NCBI RefSeq assembly: GCF_027497255.1
Contig: NZ_CP114903.1
Location: 5,704,001 to 5,768,000 of the forward strand
Direction: 5' to 3'
DNA: 64,000 bases
Origin: Micromonospora sp. WMMD882
GTDB lineage: Bacteria; Actinomycetota; Actinomycetes; Mycobacteriales; Micromonosporaceae
Shown: in pieces, positions 7,874-17,121 of the stretch
Numbering within the stretch: position 1 is the first letter of the stretch
How the letters are laid out: each line of letters begins with the position of its first letter
Notes under the pieces: model-generated
What the model saw: the letters and a program-made list of their open reading frames with translations, nothing else
What the model was told of the DNA's origin: nothing
Database searches by the model: none
Made by a program: the position numbers and the translations under genes

Positions 7874-9637
7874 ATGCGTCTGAAGAAGACCGCCGACGCG
7901 GGCGGGGCGAGGCGGGCCGTCGCGGCCGGTGGGGCGCTCGCGCTGCTCGCGGCGCTCGGCGCGTGCAGCGAGAACAAGGGCACCGAGGGCGCCGTCGACT
8001 CCGACCGGGTGCAGAGCGGCTCGATCGCCACCGACCCGAAGGAGTCGATGGGACCGGCCCCCGAGGTGCCGGGCGCGGCGAAGGGCGGCACCTTCCGGGT
8101 GCTCCGGGAGACCAAGATCTCGCACCTGGACCCGCAGCGGGTCTACTCGTTCGTCGGGCTGATGGCCGCGCCGCTCTACAGCCGCGCGCTGACCACCTTC
8201 AAGGACGACGGCTCCGGCGCGGTCACCCTGGTCGGTGACCTGGCCGAGAACCCCGGCAAGGACGTCAACTCCGACTGCAGGGTCTGGGAGTTCACCGTCA
8301 AGGACGGGGTGAAGTTCGAGGACGGCAGCCCGATCACCGCCCGGGAGATCGCGTACGGGATCGCCCGTTCCTTCGACCCCGACCTGACCGGCGGCCCCAC
8401 CTACCTCCAGGAGTGGCTCGCCGACAGCCCGCAGTACGACACCAAGTGGGACTTCAAGGCTAACAAGACGTCCCTCCCGCCCGGCCTGACCACCCCGGAC
8501 GACAAGACGCTGCGCTTCGAGTTCGCCAAGCCGCACTGCGACCTGCCGTTCGCCGCGTCGCTGCCGTACACCGCGCCGCTGAAGCCGGAGAAGGACACCG
8601 GGGTCAACCTGGACAACCAGCCGTTCTCCTCCGGGCCGTACAAGATCACCAGGAACAACGCCGGGGTCGAGCTGGTGCTGGAACGCAACGAGCACTGGGA
8701 CCCGAACACCGACCCGGTGCGGCACGCGTACCCGGACCGGATCGTCTGGAACTTCGGCCCGGACCCGGAGGCGGGCGCCAACCGGGTGATCGCCGACAAC
8801 GGCGACGACCAGACCGCGCTGGCCTGGAACGGGGTGCCCTCCGCGCTGGTCGCCCGGGTCACCGGCGACGCCGCCCTCAAACCGCGGTCGGTGCAGGGCC
8901 CCACCCCGAGCCTGTGGCGGCTGAGCATCAACACCAGCCGGGTCACCGACCTGGCGGTCCGGCAGGCGCTGCACTACGCCATCGACCGGGACGGCTTCAT
9001 CAAGGCGTACGGCGGTGAGGCGTCCGCCCGGGCGGTCACCAGCCTGCTGCCGCCGTCGACCATCGGCTTCCAGAAGCACGACGTCTACCCGGCCGGCCCG
9101 AACGGCAACATCGAGAAGGCGAAGGAGCTGCTCGCCGGCAGGACCCCCGAGCTGGTGCTGGGCATCAGCGACGACTCCACCGAGCTGGCCACCCAGCTCA
9201 AGGGCAACCTGGAGAAAGCCGGCTTCAAGATCACGGTGAAGACCATTCCGACCGACGCGAAACTCGACGAGGTCGGCAAGAAGGACAACCCGTGGGACCT
9301 CTACACCGACCAGTGGGCCGCCGACTGGCCCAGCGGCGCGGCGATCCTGCCGGTGCTCTTCGACGGTCGCGCCATCAAGGCCGAGAACAACAGCAACACC
9401 TCGTACGTCAACAGCGACGCGATCAACGCCGAGTTCGACCGGGTGCTCGCGCTGCCGGTGGCCGAGCAGGGCGCCGAGTGGGCCAAACTCGACGAGCGGA
9501 TCATGAAGGAGCTGGCCCCGGCCGTGCCGCTGTTCGTGGAGAACGGCTACTACCTGCACGGCTCCAAGGTCGGCGGGATCTTCATCTCCAGCATCTTCGG
9601 CTACCCGTCGTTCGTGAACGTGCACGTGAAGCAGTGA
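7874..9637 (+). CDS. Extracellular solute-binding protein, family 5 (peptide-binding lipoprotein)
   Basis: 587 aa DppA/OppA-like receptor. The N-terminus has a positively charged start, a hydrophobic stretch and lipobox LGAC (Cys at about 34), so it should be a membrane-anchored lipoprotein. The mature part has the family 5 pattern, including [18 protein letters not shown] and [11 protein letters not shown]. It captures peptides for the permeases encoded just upstream. Start ATG with GGGGAGGAG upstream. It is the last gene of the operon and is followed by a strong hairpin at 9648-9676. The substrate cannot be told from sequence. Confidence 0.93.
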   Translation: MRLKKTADAGGARRAVAAGGALALLAALGACSENKGTEGAVDSDRVQSGSIATDPKESMGPAPEVPGAAKGGTFRVLRETKISHLDPQRVYSFVGLMAAPLYSRALTTFKDDGSGAVTLVGDLAENPGKDVNSDCRVWEFTVKDGVKFEDGSPITAREIAYGIARSFDPDLTGGPTYLQEWLADSPQYDTKWDFKANKTSLPPGLTTPDDKTLRFEFAKPHCDLPFAASLPYTAPLKPEKDTGVNLDNQPFSSGPYKITRNNAGVELVLERNEHWDPNTDPVRHAYPDRIVWNFGPDPEAGANRVIADNGDDQTALAWNGVPSALVARVTGDAALKPRSVQGPTPSLWRLSINTSRVTDLAVRQALHYAIDRDGFIKAYGGEASARAVTSLLPPSTIGFQKHDVYPAGPNGNIEKAKELLAGRTPELVLGISDDSTELATQLKGNLEKAGFKITVKTIPTDAKLDEVGKKDNPWDLYTDQWAADWPSGAAILPVLFDGRAIKAENNSNTSYVNSDAINAEFDRVLALPVAEQGAEWAKLDERIMKELAPAVPLFVENGYYLHGSKVGGIFISSIFGYPSFVNVHVKQ

Positions 9638-9647
9638 CCGTCCGGGG

Positions 9648-9676
9648 CCCCGCCACGCGCCCGGCGCGTGGCGGGG
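9648..9676. terminator. Bidirectional terminator hairpin between convergent genes
   Basis: A perfect 13-bp stem, CCCCGCCACGCGC (9648-9660) with GCGCGTGGCGGGG (9664-9676), and a 3-base loop. It lies between the peptide-binding protein gene and the convergent S9 peptidase gene. There is no T-tract, as is common in high-G+C actinobacteria. Confidence 0.75.
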
Positions 9677-9695
9677 TCGCCCGGCATGCGGCGGG

Positions 9696-11840
9696 TCACA
9701 GCCAGATCTGGAGGAAGTCCAGCTCCAGGCGGAGCAGCCGCTCGGCGACGCCGCCCGCCGCCAGATGGGTGGCCCCGGTCAGCGGCAGCACCGAGTGCGG
9801 GCGGCCGGTCGACAACAGCGCCGCCGACAGGCGCAACGTGTGCGCGGCCACCACGTTGTCGTCGGCCAACCCGTGCACCAGCAGCAGCGGACGCCTGTCG
9901 TCCTCGCCGGCCGGCGGCTCGGCGGCCAACTCGACCAGACTGTGGTGGCTGTAGACGTCCGTGCCCTCCTCGGGCAGGCCCAGGTACCGCTCGGTGTACG
10001 CGGTGTCGTACAACGCCCAGTCGGTCACCGGGGCGCCCACGATGCCGCACCGGAACCGGTCCGGGTACCGCAGCACCGCCAGCCCGGCCAACCAGCCCCC
10101 GAACGACCAGCCCCGCACCCCCACCCGGCCCAGATCCAGGTCCGGGTGCTTCTCGGCGAGCGCGTCCAACGCGTCGAGCTGGTCGGTCAGCACCACGTCG
10201 GCGACCCGCCGGTGGATCGCCTTCTCGAACGACGGCGCGACCCCCGGCGTACCCCGGTTGTCCACCGTCACCACCGCGAAACCGGCGTCGGCCCACCACT
10301 GCCGCTCCAGCCAGGCCGCCCGCGCGGCCACCACCTCCTGGTGGCCCGGCCCGCCGTAGACGTCCAACAGCACCGGCAGTCGTCGGCCGGCGACGTGGTT
10401 GGCCGGGTACAGCACGGCGGCCGGCAACCGCCGGTCGGTCACCCGCTCCAGCACCGGCCGCGGCGCGTACGGCGGGGTCGCGGCGAGCGACCGCAGGGTG
10501 GCCACCTCGACGTCGCCCCGGCGCACCGTCCACCGCACCCCCGGATGGTCCAGCGAGGCGTGCCCGACCACCAGCACGTCCCCGCCGACCGCGGCGGTGT
10601 GCCAACCCGCGTCCTGGGTGATCCGGCGGGCGTCGACGCCGCCGCCGATCACCGTCCGCACCCGGAACAGGTGCCGCTGGCTCGGCTCGCCGTCGCTGCC
10701 CTCCACCACCAGGTCGACCGGGCCGGCGCCGGCCGGGGCGAGCCGCCCCACCACCCGCCGTACGTACAGCGAGGGCGGTGTGAGCAGGGTGCCGTCGGCG
10801 AACAGGCAGCGCGAGTCGTACCCGTCGTGGGCCAGCTCGCCGCCGACCAGCACCCGACCGTCCGGCAGGTGCGCCGGAGTGCCCGGCACCGGGTCCACCC
10901 AGCGGGGGTCGGCCAGCTCGGCGTGCACCTGGGTCTCCCCGGTGCGCGGGTCCACCGCCAGCACCAGGCCGTGCTGCTGGGCCCGGCGCAGCACGGTGAT
11001 CAACGGCCCGGCCTCGGCCCAGTCGACCGAGACCAGGTACGGGTAGGTCTCCCGGTCCCAGTGCACGTCGACCCAGCCGCCGTCGAGGTCCAGCAGGTGC
11101 AGGCTCACCTCCGCGTTCGGGCCACCGGCCACCGGGTACGCCGTGCTGCTCGGCGCGCTCGCCGGGTCGGCCGGGTCGTGCAGGTGCCAGCGGGGCAGCC
11201 GGGACTCGTCCACCCGGGCGGCCAGCACCGACAGACCGTCCGGCGCCCACCAGTAGCCCCGGAACCGGGCGAACTCCTCCGCCGCGATGTGCTCGGCCAG
11301 CCCCCAGGTGACCCCGGAGTCCTCCCCGGCGAGCAGGGTGTCCTCCCCGTCCGGCCCGATCACCCGCAGCTCACCCCGGCGGGTGCGCGGGCCGGCGTCC
11401 GTGACGTACGCCAGCCGCTGCCCGGTCGGGTCGGGGCGCGGATCGACGACCGGGCCGACGGTGCTCACCTCGACCACGTCCCCGTTCACCAGGTCGGCCC
11501 GGAACAGCCGCCCGGCCAGCGGGAACACCGCGACCCGGGCGGCCGGGTCGGTGGCGTACGAGCCGATGCCGCCGGCGCTGAGCCGCAGCCGCTCGCGCAG
11601 CGCCCGCTCCGCCGGTGGCAGCCCGGCGCCGTCGCCGTCCGCGCCGAGCAGCGTCGCCGCGTCGGCGACCAGCCGCTCCTCGCCGGAGGTCAGGTCGAGC
11701 AGCCAGAGCGCGTCGGCCGGGTCCTGCGGACCGCCCGAGCGCAGGAAGACCACCCGGGATCCGTCGTCGGCCACGGTGACGGCGCGCGGCGTCCCGTGGC
11801 TGAACCGACGGGTACGGGCGGCCAGCTCCGGATAGTCCAC
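9696..11840 (-). CDS. S9-family serine peptidase (dipeptidyl-peptidase IV-like)
   Basis: 714 aa. The N-terminal two thirds is a DPP-IV-type beta-propeller region. The C-terminal alpha/beta hydrolase domain shows the nucleophile motif GWSFGG (Ser near 579), the acid in HGLADDN (Asp near 660) and the catalytic His in GATHLAAGG (near 692). No signal peptide is seen, so it is probably a cytoplasmic peptidase cutting short, perhaps Pro-containing, peptides. It could degrade peptides imported by the convergent transporter, which is an inference from position. Start taken as GTG 11840 ([13 protein letters not shown]). The open frame continues upstream but there it only shadows mshB. Confidence 0.9.
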   Translation of the reverse strand: MDYPELAARTRRFSHGTPRAVTVADDGSRVVFLRSGGPQDPADALWLLDLTSGEERLVADAATLLGADGDGAGLPPAERALRERLRLSAGGIGSYATDPAARVAVFPLAGRLFRADLVNGDVVEVSTVGPVVDPRPDPTGQRLAYVTDAGPRTRRGELRVIGPDGEDTLLAGEDSGVTWGLAEHIAAEEFARFRGYWWAPDGLSVLAARVDESRLPRWHLHDPADPASAPSSTAYPVAGGPNAEVSLHLLDLDGGWVDVHWDRETYPYLVSVDWAEAGPLITVLRRAQQHGLVLAVDPRTGETQVHAELADPRWVDPVPGTPAHLPDGRVLVGGELAHDGYDSRCLFADGTLLTPPSLYVRRVVGRLAPAGAGPVDLVVEGSDGEPSQRHLFRVRTVIGGGVDARRITQDAGWHTAAVGGDVLVVGHASLDHPGVRWTVRRGDVEVATLRSLAATPPYAPRPVLERVTDRRLPAAVLYPANHVAGRRLPVLLDVYGGPGHQEVVAARAAWLERQWWADAGFAVVTVDNRGTPGVAPSFEKAIHRRVADVVLTDQLDALDALAEKHPDLDLGRVGVRGWSFGGWLAGLAVLRYPDRFRCGIVGAPVTDWALYDTAYTERYLGLPEEGTDVYSHHSLVELAAEPPAGEDDRRPLLLVHGLADDNVVAAHTLRLSAALLSTGRPHSVLPLTGATHLAAGGVAERLLRLELDFLQIWL

Positions 11841-11927
11841 ACGCCAGATCGTAGAGGCGTACCGGAGGTGATGTGGCCGACCTGGGCGGACGCGTCGTGG
11901 CCGACGGCCCGGGTCGGGGCGGATAGA

Positions 11928-12896
11928 GTGACCGACGTGACGACGCTGCCCGCCCGCCGGCTCCTGCTGGTCCACGCCCACCCCGACGACGAGTCGATCG
12001 GCACCGGGTCGACGATGGCGCGCTACGCGGCCACCGGCGCCCACGTCACGCTGGTCACCTGCACTCTCGGCGAGGAGGGCGAGATCCACGTGCCCGAGCT
12101 GGCCCAGCTCGCCGCCGCCGAGGCCGACCAGCTCGGCGGGTACCGGCTCACCGAGCTGGCCGCCGCGTGCGCCGCGCTCGGCGTCACCGACCACCGGTTC
12201 CTCGGGGGCGTGGGCCGCTACCGCGACTCCGGCATGATGGGCCTGACCACCAACGAGCACCCCCGGGCCTTCTGGCAGGCCGACCTCGACGAGGCCGCCG
12301 GGCACCTGGTGGAGATCATGCGCGAGGTACGCCCCCAGGTCATGATCACGTACGACGAGAACGGCTTCTACGGGCACCCGGACCACATCCAGGCGCACCG
12401 GGTGGCGATGCGGGCCGCCGAGCTGGCCCGGGCCGAGGGCTGCGCCCCCACCAAGATCTACTGGACGGCGATGCCGATCAGCGTGCTGGAGGCCGGGATC
12501 ACCCACTTCGCGGACGCCTCGGACAACCCCTTCGGCGGCATCACCGACGTCACCGAGCTGCCCTTCGGCACGCCCGACGCGCGGATCGCCGCCCGGATCG
12601 ACGCCACCGAGCAGCACGCGGCCAAGGAGGCGGCGATGCGGGCGCACGCCACCCAGATCCCGCCGGACTCCTGGCTGTACTCGATCGCCGGCAACTTCGG
12701 CAGCGAGTTCATGGGCGTGGAGTACTTCACCCTCGCGGTCGGCGAGAAGGGCCCGGGCCGTGGCCCGTACGGCTGGGAGGACGACCTGTTCGCCGGCCTC
12801 GACACCGCCACCGGGGCCGGGTCCGTCCCGCCCGCCGGGCGGTCCGCTCCGGACGGGTCGGCGCCTGTTCCGGCCGCCTCGGCCGGTCCGCGGTGA
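11928..12896 (+). CDS. mshB: N-acetyl-GlcNAc-inositol deacetylase MshB (mycothiol biosynthesis)
   Basis: 322 aa. LmbE/PIG-L-type zinc deacetylase. The AHPDDE motif near residue 17 supplies His and Asp ligands, and GHPDHIQAH supplies the second His. Length and the long Gly-rich middle match MshB rather than the mycothiol-conjugate amidase Mca. It removes the acetyl group from GlcNAc-Ins in mycothiol synthesis. Start GTG 11928 after GGGGCGGATAGA; GTG 11937 is an alternative. The stop overlaps the GTG of the next gene. The mycothiol-dependent mycoredoxin at 51.3 kb fits with this. Confidence 0.93.
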   Translation: MTDVTTLPARRLLLVHAHPDDESIGTGSTMARYAATGAHVTLVTCTLGEEGEIHVPELAQLAAAEADQLGGYRLTELAAACAALGVTDHRFLGGVGRYRDSGMMGLTTNEHPRAFWQADLDEAAGHLVEIMREVRPQVMITYDENGFYGHPDHIQAHRVAMRAAELARAEGCAPTKIYWTAMPISVLEAGITHFADASDNPFGGITDVTELPFGTPDARIAARIDATEQHAAKEAAMRAHATQIPPDSWLYSIAGNFGSEFMGVEYFTLAVGEKGPGRGPYGWEDDLFAGLDTATGAGSVPPAGRSAPDGSAPVPAASAGPR

Positions 12897-13450
12897 CCCT
12901 GCCCGCCGCGCCGATGTCGGTCAGCCCGCAGGAGATCGACCCGCTGCCGCCCCCGGGGCGGCTGGTCCGGGTGGTCGACCGGGCGCTGCGGGTGGCCGGC
13001 GGAGCGCTCGCCGTCTTCGGTGGCCTGCTGACCGCCCTGCTGGAGCTGGTCCTCGCCGGGGCACGCGTGGGTGGGCAGCTCATCGGCGTGTCGGTGCTGG
13101 TGGCGATCGTGGCGAACGTCGCGTTGAGCTGGTTCGCCCACACCACCGTCGGGCGACGCTGGGCGGTGGTGCTGCCCGCCGTGCCGTGGTTCGCCATGAT
13201 GGTCGTCGCCGCGGGCCGCACCGACGAGGGCGACCTGCTCCTCTCCGGGGACAACTGGGTCGGGCTGGCGATGATCGTGGCCGGCGCGATGACCTTCGCG
13301 GTGATGGCGTTCCGGCTGATCCTGGCGCCCCCGTCCCCGCGTCCGGCACGCCCCTCGCCGGCTGCTCCCGGCTCCGCCCCGTTCCCGGGCCCGTCCCCGA
13401 CGCCGGGCCCGTCTTCGCGCGGGGCGTCCGCGCCCGACCGGGACGGGTGA
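12893..13450 (+). CDS. Small membrane protein coupled to mshB
   Basis: 185 aa. Four predicted membrane segments between about residues 33 and 143, then a Pro/Ser-rich cytoplasmic tail ([17 protein letters not shown]). No catalytic motif is visible. It starts with GTG inside the mshB stop (GTGA), so it is translationally coupled. An mshB-adjacent small membrane protein is also found in mycobacteria (Rv1171 beside Rv1170). Its function is unknown. A role near mycothiol synthesis is only suggested by gene order. Confidence 0.8.
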   Translation: MTLPAAPMSVSPQEIDPLPPPGRLVRVVDRALRVAGGALAVFGGLLTALLELVLAGARVGGQLIGVSVLVAIVANVALSWFAHTTVGRRWAVVLPAVPWFAMMVVAAGRTDEGDLLLSGDNWVGLAMIVAGAMTFAVMAFRLILAPPSPRPARPSPAAPGSAPFPGPSPTPGPSSRGASAPDRDG

Positions 13451-13528
13451 CGTCGCCCCCGTTCTGGTGGTAGATATTCCTGCCAGGAGGCCCGCCGTCG
13501 GGGCGGGCGGTACGGCGGGAGGCGTGCG

Positions 13529-13993
13529 ATGAGGGACCAGTGGCGGTCGATCGGTGTGCTGACGGGCGTCCTGTTCGCGGTGAACGTGGTCGCCCGGCTG
13601 GTGACCCGGTTCGCCTTCGACGAGGACGTGGCCGCCGCCGACCGGGTGTCGCTGGCGATGTTCCTGGTGGTCGGGCTGATCCTCGCGGCGGTGGCCTTCA
13701 CGTGGGCCCGGCGCAGCCCGGTGGCCCGGTGGGGCGCCGATCTCGCCGCCGCCGTGGGCGTCGCGATGCTGGCGACCATCCTGCTCGGCCCGCTGGTGGT
13801 CGGCGCGAACCCGTTCGCCGGCGGGGTGGGCACGTTCTTCGCCCAGATCTGGCTCTACCTGCTGTCCACCGCCGCCGGTGTCCTGGTCGGCTACCTGCTC
13901 GCCACGGCCCTCGGGCTCGACCACCGTTCGCGGCAGCTCAAGCGGTACGCCGAGATCAAGAGCACCAAGCCCCGCCGCCCCGTCCGCCGCTGA
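13529..13993 (+). CDS. Small integral membrane protein, unknown function
   Basis: 154 aa. Four hydrophobic segments (about 9-24, 41-58, 71-90 and 104-128) and a basic C-terminal tail ending KRYAEIKSTKPRRPVRR. No known domain is recognised. ATG start with GGGAGG upstream (13518-13523). It follows a short gap that contains a GCCCGCC/GGCGGGC hairpin (13490-13508), so it may have its own promoter. The A+T-richer TAGATATTCC at 13471-13480 could be a -10 region. Codon use is typical of the neighbourhood. Confidence 0.75.
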   Translation: MRDQWRSIGVLTGVLFAVNVVARLVTRFAFDEDVAAADRVSLAMFLVVGLILAAVAFTWARRSPVARWGADLAAAVGVAMLATILLGPLVVGANPFAGGVGTFFAQIWLYLLSTAAGVLVGYLLATALGLDHRSRQLKRYAEIKSTKPRRPVRR

Positions 13994-14250
13994 TCCCCCT
14001 CCGCCCCCGACCCTGCCCCGTTCCCGTCTCCCGCCCGGCCCGTGGGTCCCGGCCCGTGGGTCCCGGCCCGTGGGTCCCGCCTGGATGATCGACTTCGTTT
14101 CCTGGAGGATGCGTGATCCATCGGCGGGGACACCCCCAGATCAGCGAAGTGGCGTCGGGCCGGGCCGGGCGTCGGGTCGGGTTGGGGCGGGTCGGGCGTT
14201 GGGGCGGGTCGGGCGTGGGGTGGTCGGGCGTCGGGTGGCGTGGGCCGGGG
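13994..14250. repeat. Non-coding convergent gap with 14-bp triplicate and G-rich tract
   Basis: Between two convergent genes. Three copies of the 14-mer CGGCCCGTGGGTCC lie at 14036-14077. A strongly G-rich, quasi-repetitive tract fills about 14155-14250, with GTTGGGGCGGGTCGGGC occurring twice. No gene is supported here. The G-tract could form a G-quadruplex or simply be degenerate repeat. Confidence 0.7.
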
Positions 14251-15504
14251 TCAGGTCGGGGCGACCCGGGTGAGGTAGGTGTGGTGGGTGGTGAAGCCGA
14301 GACTCCGGTAGAGGCTGACGGCAGGGAGGTTCTGCTGTTCCACCTGGAGAAAGGCGTCCGTGGCGCCCGTCTCGGCGGCCCACTCGGCGAGCGCCCGGAT
14401 CACCGCGCGGGCGAGCCCGCGCCGCTGGGCCGAGGGGGCCACCTCGACCAGGCTTAGCCCCAGCCAGCGGCCCTGCCCGGTGACCGTGCCCCGGCCGACG
14501 GCGACCAGCGTGCCGTCGACGTACCCGTGGGCGAAACGGACCTGGTCCACGGCGGTGAGCACGTGGCGGGCGGCCTCGGGCAGGCCGCCCTTGCGTCCGG
14601 CGGCCACGGTCAGCCACTCCGGTGACGGCGCGTCGACCAACTCGACACGCGACCCCGCCCATCCGGGCGCTCCCGTCGCGGGCTCTGCCCGCCCGGGCTG
14701 GGTCGGCCCGGACTCTGCCCGCCCGAACTGAGTCGGCCCGGGCTCCGCCGGCCCGCGCTCCGCCCGCCCGGGCGGCGGCACCGGACCGGGCTGCGCCGGC
14801 TGACCTGCCACCGGCCCCGGCCCTGCCGGCAGACCCGGCGTCGGCGTGGGCTGGGCCGGGGCGGGCGGCGTGGAGGCGGGCGGGGTGGATCCGGGGGCGG
14901 CTGGCCCGGCGGGCGGCGTGGAGGCGGGCGGCGTGGATCCGGGGGCGGCTGGCCCGGCGGGCGGCGGGTCGGCCAGCAGCCGGGCCAGGGGGACGGTCTG
15001 CACCAGCACCGGCGGGCGGGCGGCCCAGCCGCGCGCGTCCAGCTCGGCCCCGACCGGCGCGGCCAGCGGCAACGGGGTGTTGACCAGGGCCGGCTGACCC
15101 TGCCCGGCGTACCAGCGTTCGACGGCGTCGACGGCGGCCGGCAGGGGGCGGTCCGGGTCGCCGACCGGCAGCGCCGAGTTGGCGCGTCCGGTCCAGCCCG
15201 CGGCGCTGCGTAGCAGCCAGTCACCGAGGCGACCGCGGACCGGCGCGGGCCAGGCCTCGTCGGCGGCCAGTTCCAGGGCGGTCACGGCGGCGGCGGTGGG
15301 CCGGCGGGCCGGTGGCACCCGTTTGGCCCGGTGCACCTCGTCCCGGGGGACCCGGAGTCGGCCCTGGTCGGTGGCCAGCGTGATATGGGTCTCGCTCAAC
15401 TCGACAAGTTCGCCGAGGGCGTCGGAGAACAGCGGGCGGCCCTCACGAATCCCCACAATCCGGCGGACCACGATCCGGTGTCCCACATCCTGCTGTCGGA
15501 GCAC
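14251..15504 (-). CDS. GNAT-family N-acetyltransferase with N-terminal accessory domain
   Basis: 417 aa. About residues 1-70 form a small beta-rich domain (RIVVRRIVGIREGRPLFSD). A central region of about 100 residues is Pro/Ala-rich and low-complexity. The C-terminal GNAT fold contains the acetyl-CoA loop QRRGLARAVIRAL and the closing VSLYRSLGFTTHHTY. The acceptor is unknown. A 48-bp in-frame duplication (16 residues, GSTPPASTPPAGPAAP) enlarges the linker. ATG start at 15504; divergent from fdxC across an 80-base promoter region. Confidence 0.88.
   Translation of the reverse strand: MLRQQDVGHRIVVRRIVGIREGRPLFSDALGELVELSETHITLATDQGRLRVPRDEVHRAKRVPPARRPTAAAVTALELAADEAWPAPVRGRLGDWLLRSAAGWTGRANSALPVGDPDRPLPAAVDAVERWYAGQGQPALVNTPLPLAAPVGAELDARGWAARPPVLVQTVPLARLLADPPPAGPAAPGSTPPASTPPAGPAAPGSTPPASTPPAPAQPTPTPGLPAGPGPVAGQPAQPGPVPPPGRAERGPAEPGPTQFGRAESGPTQPGRAEPATGAPGWAGSRVELVDAPSPEWLTVAAGRKGGLPEAARHVLTAVDQVRFAHGYVDGTLVAVGRGTVTGQGRWLGLSLVEVAPSAQRRGLARAVIRALAEWAAETGATDAFLQVEQQNLPAVSLYRSLGFTTHHTYLTRVAPT
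14865..14960 (-). repeat. 48-bp in-frame repeat, two copies, in the GNAT linker
   Basis: Two copies offset by exactly 48 bases (GTG markers at 14870 and 14918) encode a 16-residue Pro/Ala/Ser unit in the disordered linker. The frame is preserved. Confidence 0.85.
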
Positions 15505-15583
15505 GATCGACCCCCTCCCCGGCGAGATACTAGGCTCTTACCGTCGCGGGGGATCGCGACGCGTCTTGCGGAGGAGATGACCG

Positions 15584-15910
15584 GTGACCTACATCATCGC
15601 CGAGCCGTGCGTGGACGTGCTCGACAAGGCATGCATCGAAGAGTGCCCGGTCGACTGCATCTACGAGGGCAATCGGATGCTCTACATCCACCCCGACGAG
15701 TGCGTCGACTGCGGTGCCTGTGAGCCGGTGTGCCCGGTCGAGGCGATCTTCTACGAGGACGACGTGCCGGAGCAGTGGAAGGACTACACCGGGGCGAACT
15801 ACGAGTTCTTCGAGGATCTCGGCTCGCCCGGCGGCGCGTCCAAGGTCGGCAAGGTGGAGAAGGACGCCACCTTCGTGGCCGCCCAGCCGCCGCGCGGAGA
15901 GGGCCACTGA
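15584..15910 (+). CDS. fdxC: 7Fe ferredoxin FdxC
   Basis: 108 aa, a normal length for actinobacterial seven-iron ferredoxins. Cysteines at 9, 17, 21, 25, 40, 43, 46 and 50 provide one [3Fe-4S] and one [4Fe-4S] cluster; the second-cluster motif CVDCGACEPVCP is clear. It is a cytoplasmic one-electron carrier, and the partner is not evident from the neighbours. GTG start at 15584 with GAGGAG 8 bases upstream. The stop overlaps the CTG start proposed for dapC. The fdxC-dapC order is the same as Rv1177-Rv1178 in M. tuberculosis. Confidence 0.95.
   Translation: MTYIIAEPCVDVLDKACIEECPVDCIYEGNRMLYIHPDECVDCGACEPVCPVEAIFYEDDVPEQWKDYTGANYEFFEDLGSPGGASKVGKVEKDATFVAAQPPRGEGH
15895..15909 (+). promoter_or_regulatory. 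RBS and CTG start codon of dapC
   Basis: CGGAGAGGG (15895-15903) is a good Shine-Dalgarno sequence 3-7 bases before CTG at 15907. CTG overlaps the fdxC stop as CTGA. No in-frame ATG or GTG precedes the conserved N-terminus within the intergenic boundary, so this site decides the start. Confidence 0.65.
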
Positions 15911-17043
15911 ACCGGCCCACCCCGGTCTCGTCGCGGCTGCCCGACTTCACCTGGGACACCCTGGACGCCGCGGCGACCCTCGCCGCGGCGCATCCGGACG
16001 GGTTGATCAACCTCTCCATGGGCACGCCGGTCGATCCGGTGCCGGCGGCGATCCGCCGGGCGTTGGCCGAGGCGTCCGACGCGCCCGGGTACCCGCTCAC
16101 CGCCGGCGCCCCGGCGCTGCGGGACGCGATCGCGGACTGGGTCGAGCGCGCCTGCGGCGCGACCGCCGGCGGGTTCGGCGTGCTGCCCACGATCGGGTCC
16201 AAGGAGCTGGTCGCCTGGCTGCCCACCCTGCTCGGCGTCGGCCCCGGTGACGTGGTCGTGGTGCCCTCGATCTGTTACCCCACCTATTCCGACGGGGTAC
16301 GCCTGGTCGGGGCCACCGAGGTCCGTGCCGACTCGCTCACCGCGGTCGGCCCGACGTCCCGGGTGCGGCTGGTGTGGGTCAACTCACCGGCGAACCCGAC
16401 CGGCCGGGTGCTGCCCGCCGCGCACCTGCGCAAGGTCGTCGACTGGGCCCGTGAGCGGGGCGCGGTGGTGGCCAGCGACGAGTGCTACCTGCCGCTGGGC
16501 TGGTCCTCCGACGCCGAGCCGGTCTCGGTGCTGTCGCCCGAGGTGTGCGGCGGCTCGTACGAGGGCGTGCTCGCCGTGCACTCGCTGTCCAAGCGGTCCA
16601 ACCTGGCCGGTTACCGGGCGGGCCTGGTGGCCGGGGATCCGGCGCTGGTGGCCGAGCTGCTGAAGTTGCGCAAACACGCCGGCATGATCGTGCCGGCGCC
16701 GGTGCAGGCGGCGATGGTCGCCGCGTTGACCGACGAGCGGCACGCCGACGAGCAGCGGGAACGCTACCGGCTCCGGCGGGAGCGGCTGCTCGCCGCGTTC
16801 ACCGACGCCGGGTTCACCGTCGAGCATTCCGAGGCGGGGCTCTACCTCTGGCTGAGCCGGGGCGGCGAGGAGTGCTGGCAGACCGTGGACTGGCTGGCCC
16901 GGCGGGGCATCCTGGCCGCTGCCGGCGCTCTCTACGGTCCCGGCGGTGGCCGGCACGTACGGGTGGCGCTCACCGTCTCCGACGAGCAGGTCGCCGCGGT
17001 GCCCGCCCGCCTCGCGCAGCGTCCGCTCTCCGCCCCCCGGTAG
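15907..17043 (+). CDS. dapC: Succinyldiaminopimelate aminotransferase DapC
   Basis: 378 aa. PLP-dependent fold type I aminotransferase. The lysine motif SLSKRSNLAGYRAG holds the Schiff-base Lys, with NSPANPTG and SDECYLPLGW as upstream PLP-pocket motifs. It transfers an amino group to N-succinyl-2-amino-6-oxopimelate in the lysine/DAP pathway; dapD and dapE lie 10 kb downstream. The proposed start is CTG 15907, overlapping the fdxC stop, with an SD at 15895-15903. The first in-frame ATG (16018) would lose more than 35 residues, including conserved sequence. Confidence 0.9.
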   Translation: MNRPTPVSSRLPDFTWDTLDAAATLAAAHPDGLINLSMGTPVDPVPAAIRRALAEASDAPGYPLTAGAPALRDAIADWVERACGATAGGFGVLPTIGSKELVAWLPTLLGVGPGDVVVVPSICYPTYSDGVRLVGATEVRADSLTAVGPTSRVRLVWVNSPANPTGRVLPAAHLRKVVDWARERGAVVASDECYLPLGWSSDAEPVSVLSPEVCGGSYEGVLAVHSLSKRSNLAGYRAGLVAGDPALVAELLKLRKHAGMIVPAPVQAAMVAALTDERHADEQRERYRLRRERLLAAFTDAGFTVEHSEAGLYLWLSRGGEECWQTVDWLARRGILAAAGALYGPGGGRHVRVALTVSDEQVAAVPARLAQRPLSAPR

Positions 17044-17121
17044 CGTGGGGCAGGGCACTTCCCGACGCCTGGCGCGGCGGGAGGTACCCGTGGTGGGTCG
17101 AGTGGAAGCCGAGGTGCGTAG

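Noticed and set aside
9696..12647. S9 peptidase frame extended to about 983 codons
   Set aside because: The part upstream of 11840 is antisense to mshB and has no peptidase features; the homologous protein begins at [13 protein letters not shown].
14155..14250. Structured RNA or riboswitch in the G-rich convergent gap
   Set aside because: Quasi-repetitive G-tract without conserved motif or suitable downstream gene; both flanking genes end here.
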